Assembly: GCA_014773175.1 (NCBI GenBank)
Contig: VXCM01000300.1
Span: forward strand, 122,665-186,664
DNA: 64,000 nt
Direction of reading: 5' to 3'
DNA from: Lucifuga dentata
Taxonomy: Eukaryota > Chordata > Actinopteri > Ophidiiformes > Bythitidae
The notes under the pieces are model-generated. The model was not told the DNA's origin, did no database searches, and was given only the letters and a program-made list of their open reading frames with translations. The position numbers and the translations under genes were made by a program. Below, in pieces: positions 13,221 to 26,000 of this stretch (position 1 is its first letter; the number at the start of each line of letters is the position of its first letter).

Positions 13221-14043
13221 ATGGCAACCAACGCCAAGGAAACTATACGTGACATGCATTTAGAGGTAACCAAATCCAAAGGCCCAGGTAAATAGGAAAA
13301 AAAAAAGTGTGCTTTTAGTTACATCTTAAAGAGACAGTGCTTAAAATGCAAGATAACACCATGGAGATGAAATGATCCCTGTTTATCTGAATGTGCTGAT
13401 GCTGTCTCTTTAAGAACTGCATGGTGTGGTGATGGTTTGACATGATAGAAGAGATTTAGATCTTTAGATGTGTTGTGTGCTGTGTTCAAGTTTCTAACTT
13501 GTGACATCTTTCTCTAGTTATTATTTGGTCGTGAGGATGCAGTAGAGATTAATAATATGTTAATAATTAGAAGGACGCTCGATCATACCTCCGCCAAGGC
13601 TGAACAAGCCTAGACAAAATTAATCTTGGTCTGTTTTTTTAAATACTGTAAATCCTTCAACACTTCTGTGGTGAAATTCTTCCTCAGCATTTGATCCATT
13701 TTAAATCATAGGATGGGGAGACAATGGAAACTACAGAAAGGACCAGGGCCGGCATGAGGGTTCAAACCCATAATCTTTTTACTTCTTGCCCATAACTTTC
13801 TTGGAGGCAACAGTGCTAACCACTGTGCCACTATATGAAGGAGAAGGTGAGAAGAGGAGACTATAATAGTAATAATGTAATTTAATTTAACTGTATTTGT
13901 CATTTGTCAAACAGCCTTAAAAATGGATCCAGATCAAGTACAAATTGCACTATTGATAGACTATCAATACACCTTTTTTTCATTGAGACTGGTGTACTTC
14001 TTTTGAGGAAAATAGAAAACAATATTTCTAAAAAAAAATACTC

Positions 14044-14075
<32 letters not shown>

Positions 14076-16744
14076 TGGATCCGGACCTGCACCAAAATCT
14101 AATGTTTCTCCCACCCTTACACCAAGTTGTGTCAAAATCGGTTCAAAACTTTTAAAATACTGCTACTCACAAACAAACAAGCAAACCAGCAGATGAACAC
14201 AGGCAAAAACATAACGTCCTTGGTGGAGGTAATAAAACAATAATAAGTTAAAGTGGTGTGCAAGACTTGTCTACGTAAAAACTTAAATTTCACTTTAGTG
14301 ATCTATATCTGCCTTAAGAACTGGAGCTTTCTTTTACTCTACAGCCAATATCCTGAATAATATTACACACACATCACACCACAATATCACTCCCTGTACT
14401 GAGAGAGAGTGAGAGTGGGTCTGACAGAGTCCGGAGCATCGATTTGATCAGCATGCTAAACAAGTTATCTCCTGTGTTTGTTGTACTGATATTGACAGAT
14501 GAGAAGCAAAGCCTCTGATGAAGCCTTAGGAAAATCTCAAACATGCACAGATTCCTGGAAATCTAAGTTTGTGGAGATGATGTGTATGAAAACATGATAA
14601 ATAGGGTTAAGACTGATAACTCTAGTCTGAGCAGATTCAATTGATTTCTGCTGTTTGTCAGATGAGATTGATGTGGTTATGAGTCATGTTTGACACACCA
14701 AATAATAAACCTTTACTCCCTTTTACTTTAACTACAGCATGATGCCCCAATTTACACAAACCAGTACTAAGTTTGTACTCAATCAATGAAAGAAAATAAT
14801 ATGACAAACACTTTCCCACACTGTATATTTATGGTCAGTGTTGTTAGTTGCACATGGTAAAAACAAACACTACTTGAACTCATCTTTAGTCTCCCACACT
14901 AAAATAAATATACTTTAGAGTTCAGGATCTAAGTGGGGAAATGAGTTTACTGTATATTTCCCATAATGCTCCTGGTTTGCAGCATAACTGAAATCCCACA
15001 CCAGTTGCTACTTTTAGCTCTGAAAGGGATACCCACAGAGTCCCGAGGAAGCTTCTCTGCACAACGGTGTAGAGTAGCTTTGTAATCTCACCCACTTAGT
15101 TCATCCAGCGGACCTCCACAAGTACACAGACAAAAACAAAACACACAGCCCTGACATACATGGGCAGAGAAAAGTGGCATGAAAGATACACAACGTGCAT
15201 TCTTCCCCTTACAAACCCCCACATATTTTACTACTAAATTCAGTCTCCTTTAATCTGTTCTCATAGCTCAAATGTCAAATTATAAGTAAGTAAGATGATT
15301 ACATAAATGTCAACAAATCTTGTTTTTTGGGCTCTGGAGAAAACAGTGGGACAGGGTTTATAACCTTTTGGCTTGAATGATGATGAAGTTCAGTTGTGTC
15401 AACTGTGAAAAGCATTAATGACTAGAACTAAGTTTTTCTACCACTACTTTGCTTTTTTCGTACATTTACTCTTAACACGTTTATATCTTTGGCTCCTTCT
15501 TAGTGTTTATAGTCATAATTTGGCAGTAACAGCAGAAACTGCCTGATTGACAAACAAGTCAGGGAGTATGCCAGAGTAATTAGTTGTTTTATATCAGTCA
15601 TTAAGTAGCAATGAGAGTTGCGTGCTTTGGTTTTGCATCAGGGAGTATGTGTGTAATACTTTGAGAGTTATCTGTTATCTTTTGGAGCATTCAGATATTG
15701 CAGGTCAACACGCATTAGACACGCATAAGAATTGAACTATGCCATGTTGGACAGGATATTGGGTGTGGGTTTGCACAAGTTCTTGCTTTATCTTCTCTCT
15801 TCAGTGAGGATGACATTGCCAGCCTCGTCCTGTTTTCAGGCAGTAATTTAAAGATTTGTTCAGTTTTACCATATTTCAAAAAGTGCTGTGAATGCGAGCG
15901 CTCCTTTTAATATTCAGTGTTTGTTTTTTCCACTTCTATGGACAAAAGAGCCAAGGTTTTCTTTTCATTCCATCTGCTATTTTTAATTTTTCTTTTGAGT
16001 CAGCCCTTTCCATTTCATTATTTATTCCAACACACCAACATGCACACCCACCCATAAGCACAGTCCTGCTATTTATCGAGGAAGAGAGGAAGAGATATAA
16101 AGATTGATGATCTGATTACGTGAGCCGTAGTTATCATCTCCCTTTTTGCCAACAGAGAGGAGGCAACAGGGCAAATTCCAGCCCTTCAGACGACTGTTTG
16201 GAAAGAAGAAGAAGAGGGAGGCTAAGGGGGGCTTTGATGGAGCAGAGCTAAAGGCTAGTTTCTCTACCGGGGAAGTGTGCAATGGAGCTGTATCTGACGA
16301 TGAGGAGACCAATCAAAATCTGAGGTAACTACAAATATAGATTCACATATTTCTCTGTGTAACAGGTGATAAAGGCTGTGTCAAAAACGGTATAATATAC
16401 AATCAATCAGCTACCAATAATTTAATGTAATAGAGTTTATAGAATTTCTTGGCCTTCATGTTAGATCAAGCCTTCTTCAAGACCAATGATGCCTTCATAA
16501 CACTATAACGCCACTTGTGTCACATTTGATAGATGATTTTCTGAGACCTCTACATCATCAACATGATCAGTTATTAACCAAAAACGCCTATTATATCGTA
16601 TCTAAAAAACAAAAAAAATGTTCCAGTTTAGATCCTGTTGAGTTACATAAATGCCTGATATGACAAATGTGATACAAAAAAACCCAACCATACATGCAAA
16701 AAACATTTCAGAATTCTTTTTTTTTTTTTTTTTTTTTTTTTTTN

Positions 16745-16777
<33 letters not shown>

Positions 16778-19700
16778 GAATTTTCTGATGATTATTTTAT
16801 GGGTCAGGCTTTACAGTCGGATTTTATGCAAATCACAACTTGGGTTCCCAGTTATGACTTTGGCTGTTGATTCATCCATGGCAGTGTAATAGATAGTCTT
16901 CATTGAGCACAAAGTGTTACGATGGACTCTCATAAATGCTGCAAGTTGAGGTTACACAATCTAGTGAGGGAAGGGGTGCAGCTCTGCTCGTATACAGTTA
17001 TAAAAGGCCTAACAGGATTTGAGCCATTAATTGGTGTGTAGAGATGTCATTCATTTCTTTGTGTACATGGATTTACTCAGTGATGCTACACCCGGCTCAT
17101 GATAAATGAATGAATGAATGACAGTAATGACATGCTGCAACACTCTTATGCAGGGAGTTGAATCCCATCGGATCTCGAGCTCTCTCACACGACAGCATCT
17201 TTATCCCAGAGGAGCCAGTGACGGAGGCCAGTCGAGATCACACCATGTCCCAGGAAAACATTTCCGATAAAGTTAGGAACCTGCAGGTGAGCCATGCAGC
17301 ACCAGTGCTCAATTGAGGATCCTTGCTCTTTTGTCTAAAAATAAATCTCTTTTGGTTGATAAAACAGAGGCAGATAGCACAAAGTATAAAGTTTGGCCAG
17401 AAGCCTCCGTCTCTGAGGAAGAGTGAAGGAGATGACGTCAGTTCAGATGAGGAAGAGGTTCTCCGTAGCCCTATGAAGGTGATGGCTCAGGTAGAAGCTG
17501 AACCAGCAAAAACAGAGCCAAAGGTAATGACTTACTGATCTCTTCTGATGATAATATTTCTTTGGGTCCATGCTGTATATTTATGATTAAGCAACAATAT
17601 CAAAATCAGATGTGCATCAGATTAAGTGGTTCTCTTAATGTGACAAAAACAGGTCCAAGGGGCCCAACAGGCCGGAACACACAGCACTCCGGTGAAGTCC
17701 CCGAGGTCCAAACGAGTTCTTCCACCCACTGGTACTATTGAGTCCATCAACCTGGATGCTGTTCCACAGTCTGCTCCCCGCTTAGACAACACTGCTGCCA
17801 AGCATAAACTGTCAGTCAAACCCAAGAATCAGAGGATTTCCCGCAAGCACCGGCGGTTTACACAGGTAAGCGAGCTCAAAGCTGAAGATGAGGGTCTTTT
17901 TGTAAAACAGACAAAAAAAAAAAAAAAAANAAAAAAAATAATAATCATATTGCTCAATTTCCAGGACCTCCAAGAGGTGTCTATTCCTGGTGTGCTGCAA
18001 GAGGACCAAGAGGTAGCTGGTGTCTCCACAGATGGACAATGCAGGACAGCTGCTAAAGAGTCTCACTATGACCCACTAGAAAGCTTGAAGAAACAGAGAC
18101 AGCATGAGGAAGAAAGACAGGAGACCAGGAGGAAGCGAGAGCTTGAAGAGCAGAGGCTGAGACAGGAGGAAGAGGAGAACAAGAGACGGGCAGAGGAGTT
18201 GAGGCTACGCGAACTAGAAGAGGAGAGGTGTCGTAAACAAGAGGAAGAACACATACATAAAGAGGAGGAAAGAAAGCTTCGAGAGGAGGCTGAGAGAAGA
18301 AGGGAGGAAGAGGAGAGAAGGATTAGGGAAGAAGAAGAAGAAAGGAGAAGGCGAGAGGAGGAAGAGCGGGTGCGGAGGGAGGAAGAGGAGAGGAGGATGC
18401 GAGAAGAACAGGAGCGTCGACGACGGGAAGAGGAGGAGAAAAGACACTTGGAAGAGCAGAGGAGGAAAGAGGAGGAGAGGAAGAAGCGAGAGGAAGAGGA
18501 ATGGGAAAAGATGCAGCAGGAGATTGAGGCAGAGCGTCTCCACGCAGAGAAGAAGCTGAGAGAGGAAGAAGAGCAAAGAAAGAGAAACGAGGAAGCAGAG
18601 AAGCAGAAGCTGCAGGAGATGGAAGAAAGGAGGAAAATGGAAGCGGAGGAAAGAAAAAGGCAAGACAAGGAGCTGCAGCGAAGGCTGTCACAAGAGGACC
18701 CTGATGGCAGCTCTGACTCACAGGAGAGGAAGAGGAGAGCTGAGGAGCTGCGATGGAGAGAGATGGAGGAGAGACAGAGGCCATTCTCTTTCAAAGTCTC
18801 CTCTGGGGAAAAACAGATTTTATTCCAGAAGGTCAATCTCACACCTGTTATGCCTGCCTCCGGCCACCAGAGCAGCACCGTAGTTGACCAAAGAGAAAGC
18901 ACTAAGGCTTCCTCCTCTGATGGAGCGGATTCTCCAAACCTGCCAACATCTCCTTATGTTCCCCATACGGCCATCTTGGTGACAGGAGCCCAGCTCTGCG
19001 GGACGGCCGTCAACTTAGACCAGATCAAAGACACAGCTTGCAAGTCCCTGCTTGGTTTGGGAGAGGACAGAAAGGCCCAGGGAACACCACCAACCAAGGG
19101 AAAGACCTCACCAGACCGCAAGTCTGGCAAAACCAAATCACTCAATGAGTCCATGCTCTCTTCAGACCAGTCCAGTGCGGCTGTCCTGGCAGAATGGGCG
19201 AGTATTAGATCCAAGATATTCAAGGGAGTAGAAGAGGGGAAGTATGATGATTACGCAGAGCCAAGCAGAAATCAGACTCAGCCCGGCGGTGAAGAACAAC
19301 CTCCGTTTTCACACACTAACCTCAGAAAAACAGTGTCAGCCAGCGCCAAGTTCTCCATCACTCCTGCGAAGAAGAAATTTGGAGATTCAAATAGGAACTC
19401 TGAGGTGTTCAGTCAGGATGACAGGGAACCAGGAGAAGAAGCTAGTCCATTGGACTCATATGGCCCCACTGCAGCCTCGCCAAGTCCGACCAGTAAAGCT
19501 CAGAACAGGACAAGTAAAACTGTCCGCATTGTAGACAGAGGGTCAGAGGAGTGTATGTTTGCCAAAGACCTTCCCTCTTTCCTGGTTCCCAGCCCTGGAA
19601 CCAAAAGTGATGCGGCAGAGATGAGGAGCAGGAGTCAGGGTGACTCAGAGGCATCTGAAAGCAAAGAGACAGAAGAAGACAGGAGCCTGGACAGCGAGGA

Positions 19701-21258
19701 CAAACCCTCTCCTTTTGGCATAAAGCTGAGGAGGACCAACTATTCCCTTCGCTTCCACAGTGAACAGTCAACAGAGAAAAGGAAGAAACGCTACAGCGCT
19801 GGGGACAGCTTTGACGGGATTCCGTCCCCTCTCACGCCCATTGAACCTGATTCTGATACTTCCTCTGTCTTTTCTGATAAATCAAGTCCCACGTCGCCTC
19901 AAAAAGAGGGTGTGGCTGGCAAGTATTTACACACAGCTGCCTCCCCAGCTATCCCTCGGGCCAAATCCGGTAGGTCTGCCAGCGCAGTCACACCCAGCGA
20001 AGGTGAGAAAGTGTTTTCCAAGCCACCTCTCTACCAAAGACCCACAACGTCACCCAAACCTTCTGGAGCAGTCCCTACCCCTCCACCCTCGCCACTACCT
20101 AAAGTGGCCCGTGGTGCTCCCAGTGATGCCATAATCCAGAGAATAGGGGGTNCCCTCGCCACTACCTAAAGTGGCCCGTGGTGCTCCCAGTGATGCCATA
20201 ATCCAGAGAATAGGGGGTGCAGATTCATCTAGCCAGGAGCACACACACAGGAGTGAGGAACCATCAGCAGTGGACCAGTTGCAAAGGAGCAGCCAAGGAC
20301 AGATTCAAGGGGAAGAGGAGCCTAAGGAGAAGAGATCCTTCTTCCCCTCCATTAACATCCCATGGAGAGAGAAGGCAGACAGAAAGACAGAGCTCATCAG
20401 GAGAGGTAAGTGTCATTTGGAGGTGTAGAGTCAATCAGGACTTGTTCTCCAAAAAGTGACTTAGAAGGGGTTTCAATTCCAATCTCAGCTTTTTTGAAGC
20501 AAATCTTTGCATGGCTTTATGTGACTTTGAGTGTATTATTACAATATTCATGTGTTCCCCCTATAGAAAAACCATCACTACAGAGCAGGCACTCACTGGA
20601 TAGCACAAGGGTCCAAGAGAAGGAGGCAGGGCCTCTGTGGATCACACTGGCGCTGCAGAAGCAGAAAGGCTTCAGGGAGCAGCAGCAGACCCGAGAGGAT
20701 CGTCGTAGCCAAAGAGAGGCCAAACTGGCAGAGAAACAGGCCAGGGAGAGAGAAAGTGTATGCGCCTTTCTAAATGTTTCTGCTGATCACACACAGTTTC
20801 ATACTCTTCAGGTAATCATATCAATACATCGTTTTCAGGTTACATTGGCCAGCCCCACAGATAGCAAAGGAAACGGAAGCAGCAGTCCATCTAATCCTCC
20901 AACACCAGAGGAGCCCAAAAGACCCGACAGCCTCCTGGGACGCTTTGAGCACAGAGAACAGCTGAAAAAGGCCAACACTCTTCCCAGCTCTGTCACAGGT
21001 AAGAACACGATCAATCAGGATGCCGCTAACATCTTTCCTAAAATGTCTTTACGGTGTAAAGAACAGAGTTGGAACTGATTTTTGTTCTGGGCTTCAGTTG
21101 AAATTGCAGACTTGACACCATCACCACTTGCTGTCAAGGAGGTGTCAAAACGCTTCCCCACCAGTGACTCTCCACAGGTGTCCACAGAGCCGGCCTGGCT
21201 GGCCCTGGCCAAACGAAAGGCCAAAGCCTGGAGCGACTGTCCTCAGATCATCAAATAA
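13221..21258 (+). CDS. cracd: Capping protein-inhibiting regulator of actin dynamics (CRACD/KIAA1211)
   Basis: CRACD restrains actin filament capping and so supports F-actin assembly in the cytoplasm. Nine coding exons: 13221-13287, 16156-16324, 17154-17286, 17368-17523, 17653-17865, 17965-20405, 20567-20757, 20839-20998, 21098-21258. Without a 67-base assembly artefact at 20152 they give 1207 residues; the human protein is of similar size. Residues about 29-43 are basic (FQPFRRLFGKKKKRE). RALSHDSIFIPEEP and SQENISDKV match the human start. GTIESINLDAVP and RLDNTAAKHKL lie in the conserved N-terminal region. Residues about 287-518 are an E/R/K-rich coiled coil. AILVTGAQLCGTAVNLDQIK, PFGIKLRRTNYSLRF and WLALAKRKAKAWSDCPQIIK (C-terminus) are family hallmarks. 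The first two exons extend the N-terminus beyond the human start I remember; their phases join cleanly. Location beside aasdh favours cracd over its paralogue cracdl. Confidence 0.9.
13585..14235. mobile_element. Short dispersed element with inverted ends, copy 1
   Basis: Lies in cracd intron 1. The left end reads ATACCTCCGCCAAGG and the right end CCTTGGTGGAGGTAAT, its near-perfect reverse complement, so about 15-bp terminal inverted repeats are visible. Inside are CTGGATCCGGACC and a poly-A run at 14043-14071. A second copy in the opposite orientation occurs at 62.05-62.79 kb. It is a non-autonomous DNA transposon-like repeat; a SINE fragment sits inside it. Confidence 0.55.
13713..13835 (-). 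mobile_element. tRNA-like SINE fragment (5' part, minus strand)
   Basis: On the minus strand it reads GTGGCACAGTGGTTAGCACT, GTTGCCT, then GGGTTTGAACCC. These are the A-box and B-box regions of the common teleost SINE-like repeat whose full copy is at 56357-56696. Only the head is present. Confidence 0.65.
16719..16775. repeat. Poly-T/N/poly-A junction
   Basis: A run of about 25 T ends at an N (16744) and is followed by a run of about 30 A. It lies in a cracd intron. The sudden switch of strand composition at a single N suggests two contig ends placed together through homopolymers rather than a natural palindrome. Confidence 0.7.
20086..20218. other. Assembly artefact: 66-base contig overlap written twice
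   Basis: Bases 20086-20151 and 20153-20218 are identical, separated by a single N at 20152. The repeated unit is part of the large cracd coding exon. Removing one copy and the N (67 bases) restores one continuous frame through SPLPKVARGAPSDAIIQRIG and on to the splice donor at 20405. The apparent stop at 20167 is therefore not real. Confidence 0.9.
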
Positions 21259-22014
21259 CATCTCCGACATGTAACCCAGCTTCAGACTAGCCCACATTGA
21301 GACTGCACACTGCCCACAGATCATGATGCACCTGAAGAGTCAGCATCACCTGTCCTCCAGACTTTACCCTGCACCACGAAAACCTTGCTGACAACAAGTA
21401 AAGCCCTCCGTCATCTCGTAATCCTACACTGGCTGGTACTATTATCATATGAAATTACGCTTCACATTCAAATACTCAAATACAATTGCACAACTATGTA
21501 AACAATTGCTGTAAGCATGCACATACTGTATACAAACACGTAGTATATGTCCTAAAAGACACAAAAAGTAGCAAAGCTGTTTGCAATCAACCCTGAATAC
21601 GTCGCAGTCAGGGACTGCAGAATCTTAAGCAGCCAATCACAACCATGGCTGGCCACTGCAATAGCCAACCCCAGTTTTTTGATTTTGTAGCCAATTGTGT
21701 CACCATGGTTGTAAATAAATCACATGCTTAACACAATACAAGGTTAGACACTTATGAAGTAGAGTGATGAACTCAGAGCTCCGACAGATGACAGGGTTTA
21801 ATCAACAAGAGGGAGATTGAATTGTGTCTTAAGGGCTACCAGTTACATTATCTCCACACGACCCTGTTGAATCTTTTTGTGACAGTTTATAGAAGTGTTA
21901 ACGGGCGTATTCTGTGCCGTATTCCCTTGTTGGTATTATTTAAAACAAAGGATTTAACAATGTTGGAACGGTAGATACCGTAACGCTTCACTGAGCCTTG
22001 CTTGTCATGTACAA

Positions 22015-22020
22015 AATAAA
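22015..22020 (+). promoter_or_regulatory. Polyadenylation signal AATAAA, cracd
   Basis: Canonical hexamer about 0.76 kb after the cracd stop codon. The A-rich sequence following it is genomic and interrupted by an N. Confidence 0.6.
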
Positions 22021-22966
22021 AAGCCTTTTAAAAAAAAACAAAAAAAACAAAACAAAAAAAAAAAAAAAAAAANAAAAAAAAAAAAAAAAAAAACTCATAC
22101 TAGAAACCTGTACTCAGCATAACAATTCTCACTGTGTCCGTGATGACTGTGATAGCTGTCAGGAAAGCTATTGTACAATTTGCCATTATAAAGTTTCAGA
22201 TTCTGTTTGTAAAGCAACACTAAGAAAAATCTGTTGTAATTAGATGGTGGGTGCACCTAAACACAGCACTGAGGACCACAAGTGCTATTGGGCATTTACA
22301 CTGAACTACACATTCTCTTCACGGCTGTGTGATGATGTCATTTGGGTTTTGCTATGGAGACAGACACTACCTGCTTGCTGTAACATACAATTCTTGTAGC
22401 TGTCCTCCTGTAACACTACTGTTTGTAGGCTCACGCCATCACTTCCTCGTAAAAGTGACATGATCTGGTTAGCCTGAAGTAAGCATTTCCTCTGTAAAAA
22501 TCTTTTCATCTTCTACCACATTTCTCATTTAAAGATCTGTATGTATGCAAGAATGAAGTGTATGTAAGTGAGAGGTGTTACCAGAGCTTTGGTCAGAAAG
22601 GGGCCCATAAGGCTTAGTCACTTTGTCATTTTGTTTCTAACTTTTTTGGTCGTGCACAATAGTGTAGTGTACGCAGTGTTACATGTAAAAACAAAACAAA
22701 ACAAAAAAAAAAAAAAAANAAAAAAAAAAAAAAATAGAAAAAGAAAAACGTTTGGTATTATTTGCACTTTGTCCCACTTAGAGATATTCATGAGAAAATC
22801 CTTAAAGAGAAACAAATGTTATGAATAAAGTAAATTAAATACTGATGTCTGAACTAAAGGCCCATGGATTTATTATTTCGCTGTTCTAGTTTTAGATATG
22901 GACTTTAATTAAATCTTGTTTCCAAAAGCACTGAAACAGTGGATTGCTACAGAAAATATAAAAGTG

Positions 22967-22972
22967 TTTATT
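22967..22972 (-). promoter_or_regulatory. Polyadenylation signal AATAAA, aasdh
   Basis: TTTATT on the plus strand gives AATAAA on the minus strand, about 32 bases beyond the aasdh stop codon. The 3' UTR would be very short. Confidence 0.6.
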
Positions 22973-23003
22973 TACAATTAGTGTAAAAATACACAGTATT
23001 CAT

Positions 23004-26000
23004 CTATGTTTCCTTTTTCACTATCAGCTTTAAACAATACACATAGTCATTGCGACACCCGACCACGAGGGAATGCTCCCACACCACCGGGGATGAAAAC
23101 AGCTCCCCAGGAAGAGTGAATGAGGCCACCAATAGTCCATCTTGACCATCCAGGATCCAGATTGTGCCATCTGTGGAGGCCAGAGCCACAAGAAGCCCTC
23201 TTCTCCCAAAAGCAGAGCCATCAAACACACATGGACTGGAGTAGACCCTGCCAGATGTCTGGAAAGTCCAAACCAACGAGCCGTCAGCACTATTCAAACA
23301 GTACAGGCAACCATCGTGCGATCCACACAGAACATTCTTCCGGTCTGGTGTGAAAGATGGGGATGAGAAGACGGGTCCCTTCGTCAAAAACTGCCAAATC
23401 TGCAAAGATGTCAGATGCAGAATGTCAGAGAAGTAGTAACGTAATACACAGGGAAGAACTGAGCTGAGCTTTTCACCATTTTTCCCATGTTGCTAAAGCA
23501 ACAGATGTTTCCATCGACCGAGCCGATCACAACATCGCCACTGGAGACAACTGGTGACGAGAAAAATGGAACGTCTCTATGGTGCAACCACAGGACCTCT
23601 CCACTGTCCTGTCATAGGAAAACGACCAAGCAAAAACCCTGTCTAAACATTTCTTAATGAACGAAATGGCAAAATGGTTTCCTGAAGGACTGTGCTCCAC
23701 TCACAGGGTTGAGACAGAGTAGGTGTCCTCGCAGTGATGCTACGTAAAGCCGTCTGTGGGCAGAATGAAGGCATGGAGAGGAAAACACAGCCCCACCCCC
23801 ACAGTGACGCTTCCAAACACACTGATGAACCTAGAAAACACAATACATATTTAATTTATCATCACACTACTGTAACGTACCAAACTGATTTTTTACACCT
23901 GGTATCCCATCTGTTCATGTCAGACAAACACACTCACTTTTGGGTTCAGGGCATAAACATGTCCATCATGTGAGCCCACTATCACCAGACCTGTGAGGGG
24001 ATCTACAGTGGGACTGCTCTTCACAGCATCTCCTGTCTCAAATGCCCACCGTGTCTCTCCAGAGGAAGCACACAAGAAATACACATGACCATCATAGCAA
24101 CCTGAGACAAAAACACAAAAATAATCCACAAAACCATAATTTAGGGGAAATTTTTAAAAAAAAGAAGCAGCTTGAGTGCTGATACTGACCTATAATCACA
24201 AGGGTCCCACACTGAGACACAGCAGCTGAGGCCTCGATTCTGTCACCCAGGACTCTTTCCCACAGAAGGTCACCCGTGTCTAAGTCTATGGCCTGCATCC
24301 TGTGAGAGTGCGAGCCAATGAACACAGTCATTTTGGCCAAATCTGACCTTTGACCTACTTCTTCTTGCACTAGAAGAACTGGAGAGGCATCCACACATCT
24401 GCCTGTGTCTGAAGACCAGCTCAGACTCAGTTCCAAAGATCTGGACTCCACATGAGGAGAGCTAAAATCAGTAAAACCCTGTTCACCAGCACTTGCTGCC
24501 AAGCATCTGTCGTGTATTTTCACACTGGAATCAGACCAAAAGCTTTTATTCGTGTCTGGATTTCTAATCTCTATTTCTATCACCTCACTCGCTCTCCTTA
24601 TAACTTTCACAGGCTGTTTCTCAGAAGAATCTTCATCCTCCTGAAAGCTCCCTGCTGCTGTGGAGTCTTTGCATTCTCTCTTTGCTGCTTCCACAGAGAG
24701 ATATTCCACAGTGGGCCGTTTCTTGGCTTCAGACGTTGATGACGAGTTTTTCTCGAATGGCACCATCAGTGTTGCTCTCAAAACATGGCGCAGTATGTCT
24801 GAAAAGGTCCCATCCAAAATGACCTCCAAAAGTTCCGGTAAGGTCACTTCTTCGACTGAAGTTGCGATGTCTTCGCAGAGACGCAAGGCCTTCAGAGAAT
24901 CTCCTCCACTGAAAAGGAATCTGGATTCATCCTCAACGGCCGCATCTGCAGCAAGACCCAGAGAATCCTGTGAAGAGTTAGTTCATACTGTAACTAGCTA
25001 CATATTCAGACAACAAAATATGGAGATGCATTATCATACTGTAACTAATGAAAAACTGTGCATACCTGCCATAAAGATTGAAGGGTTTGCTTTAATTTTT
25101 CCACGTCTCCATGTGAAGAACCAGACTTTAAACGCAGCCTCTGTCTTTGGTATATTTTCATGAGTGCATCCATGTCTACTTTGCCTGCAAAATAACAAAA
25201 GGGCCAATGAACTGACATGAGGATTTGTGAAAACAGAAATGGAATAAGCTCCTCAGGGCAAAAGTCTGAAACCACAAGGCTAATGCTCACCATGAGGAGA
25301 AAGGGATAAAGCCGGGACAAGCACCAGCGCGTCTGGAATGCTGTAGGAGGGCAGAAGCAGGGAAAGCTGCTTCACAATGAGTCTTCTCAGGTGTCTGTCT
25401 GCACTGGATGTCTCCTCGTGATGTTTAACAGATGGGGAGATGTCTTCCTGATGCTCAGCACAAGCAGAGGGGATTTGATCCACACACTCTTGTGCAGATG
25501 TGAGGGGAAAAGCGGTGTTTTGGTTTACAGATGTCGATGCCACAACAAAGGCAAGCAGTCGAGAGCTTTCATCGAGACCCACAGCGCAGGCCTCCACATC
25601 AGGCAGACTTAATATGACCTGAAGGAGGCAGTATGACAGAATAAAATACAAGTGACAATCATCTGACAAATGAATAACATTCCAGATGAATCGTGATCCT
25701 TTACTGGTGCAGTCTGAGAAAAGCTGTTAAGGTGCTAAGACAGATTCAAATTTGGTTATTCCAAGTGCAGGTGGCCTCCTGTAAGGCTGATAAAATGTAA
25801 ACTTACCTGTTTTTTAGCTGTTTGTTAATAACCCCAACTCCAATACAGTTACAATACCAGCCATTTTCATTTTTAAATTCAGTTGAAGATTACTCTAGAG
25901 TAACATTTGGAAACTTTACATATATTCATGGCTGTCGAGATAGAACAAGCAGTTTTTTTCTTATTTTCCTGAAAAGTTGTAATGTGGAGATGCAAGATTT

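Larger units (their letters stand above)
21259..23003. other. cracd 3' UTR and convergent tail-to-tail gap with aasdh
   Basis: No coding sequence. The cracd 3' UTR begins at 21259 and probably ends soon after the AATAAA at 22015. Poly-A tracts with N at 22073 and 22719 follow. A second AATAAA is at 22824. The aasdh 3' end approaches from the right on the other strand. Confidence 0.6.

Noticed and set aside
18066..18902. Long minus-strand frames (up to 278 codons, Ser/Leu-rich) opposite cracd
   Set aside because: They are the antisense of the E/R/K-rich coiled coil; purine-rich codons read backwards give Ser/Leu/Phe and few stops. No domain or splice support.
20086..20218. Natural tandem duplication within cracd
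   Set aside because: The copies are identical, separated by exactly one N, and the same pattern recurs in two other genes; a frame-breaking natural duplication in all three is much less likely than an assembly fault.
20153..20428. Separate small gene starting after the N at 20152
   Set aside because: It is the continuation of cracd in the frame shifted by the duplicated overlap, not a new gene.
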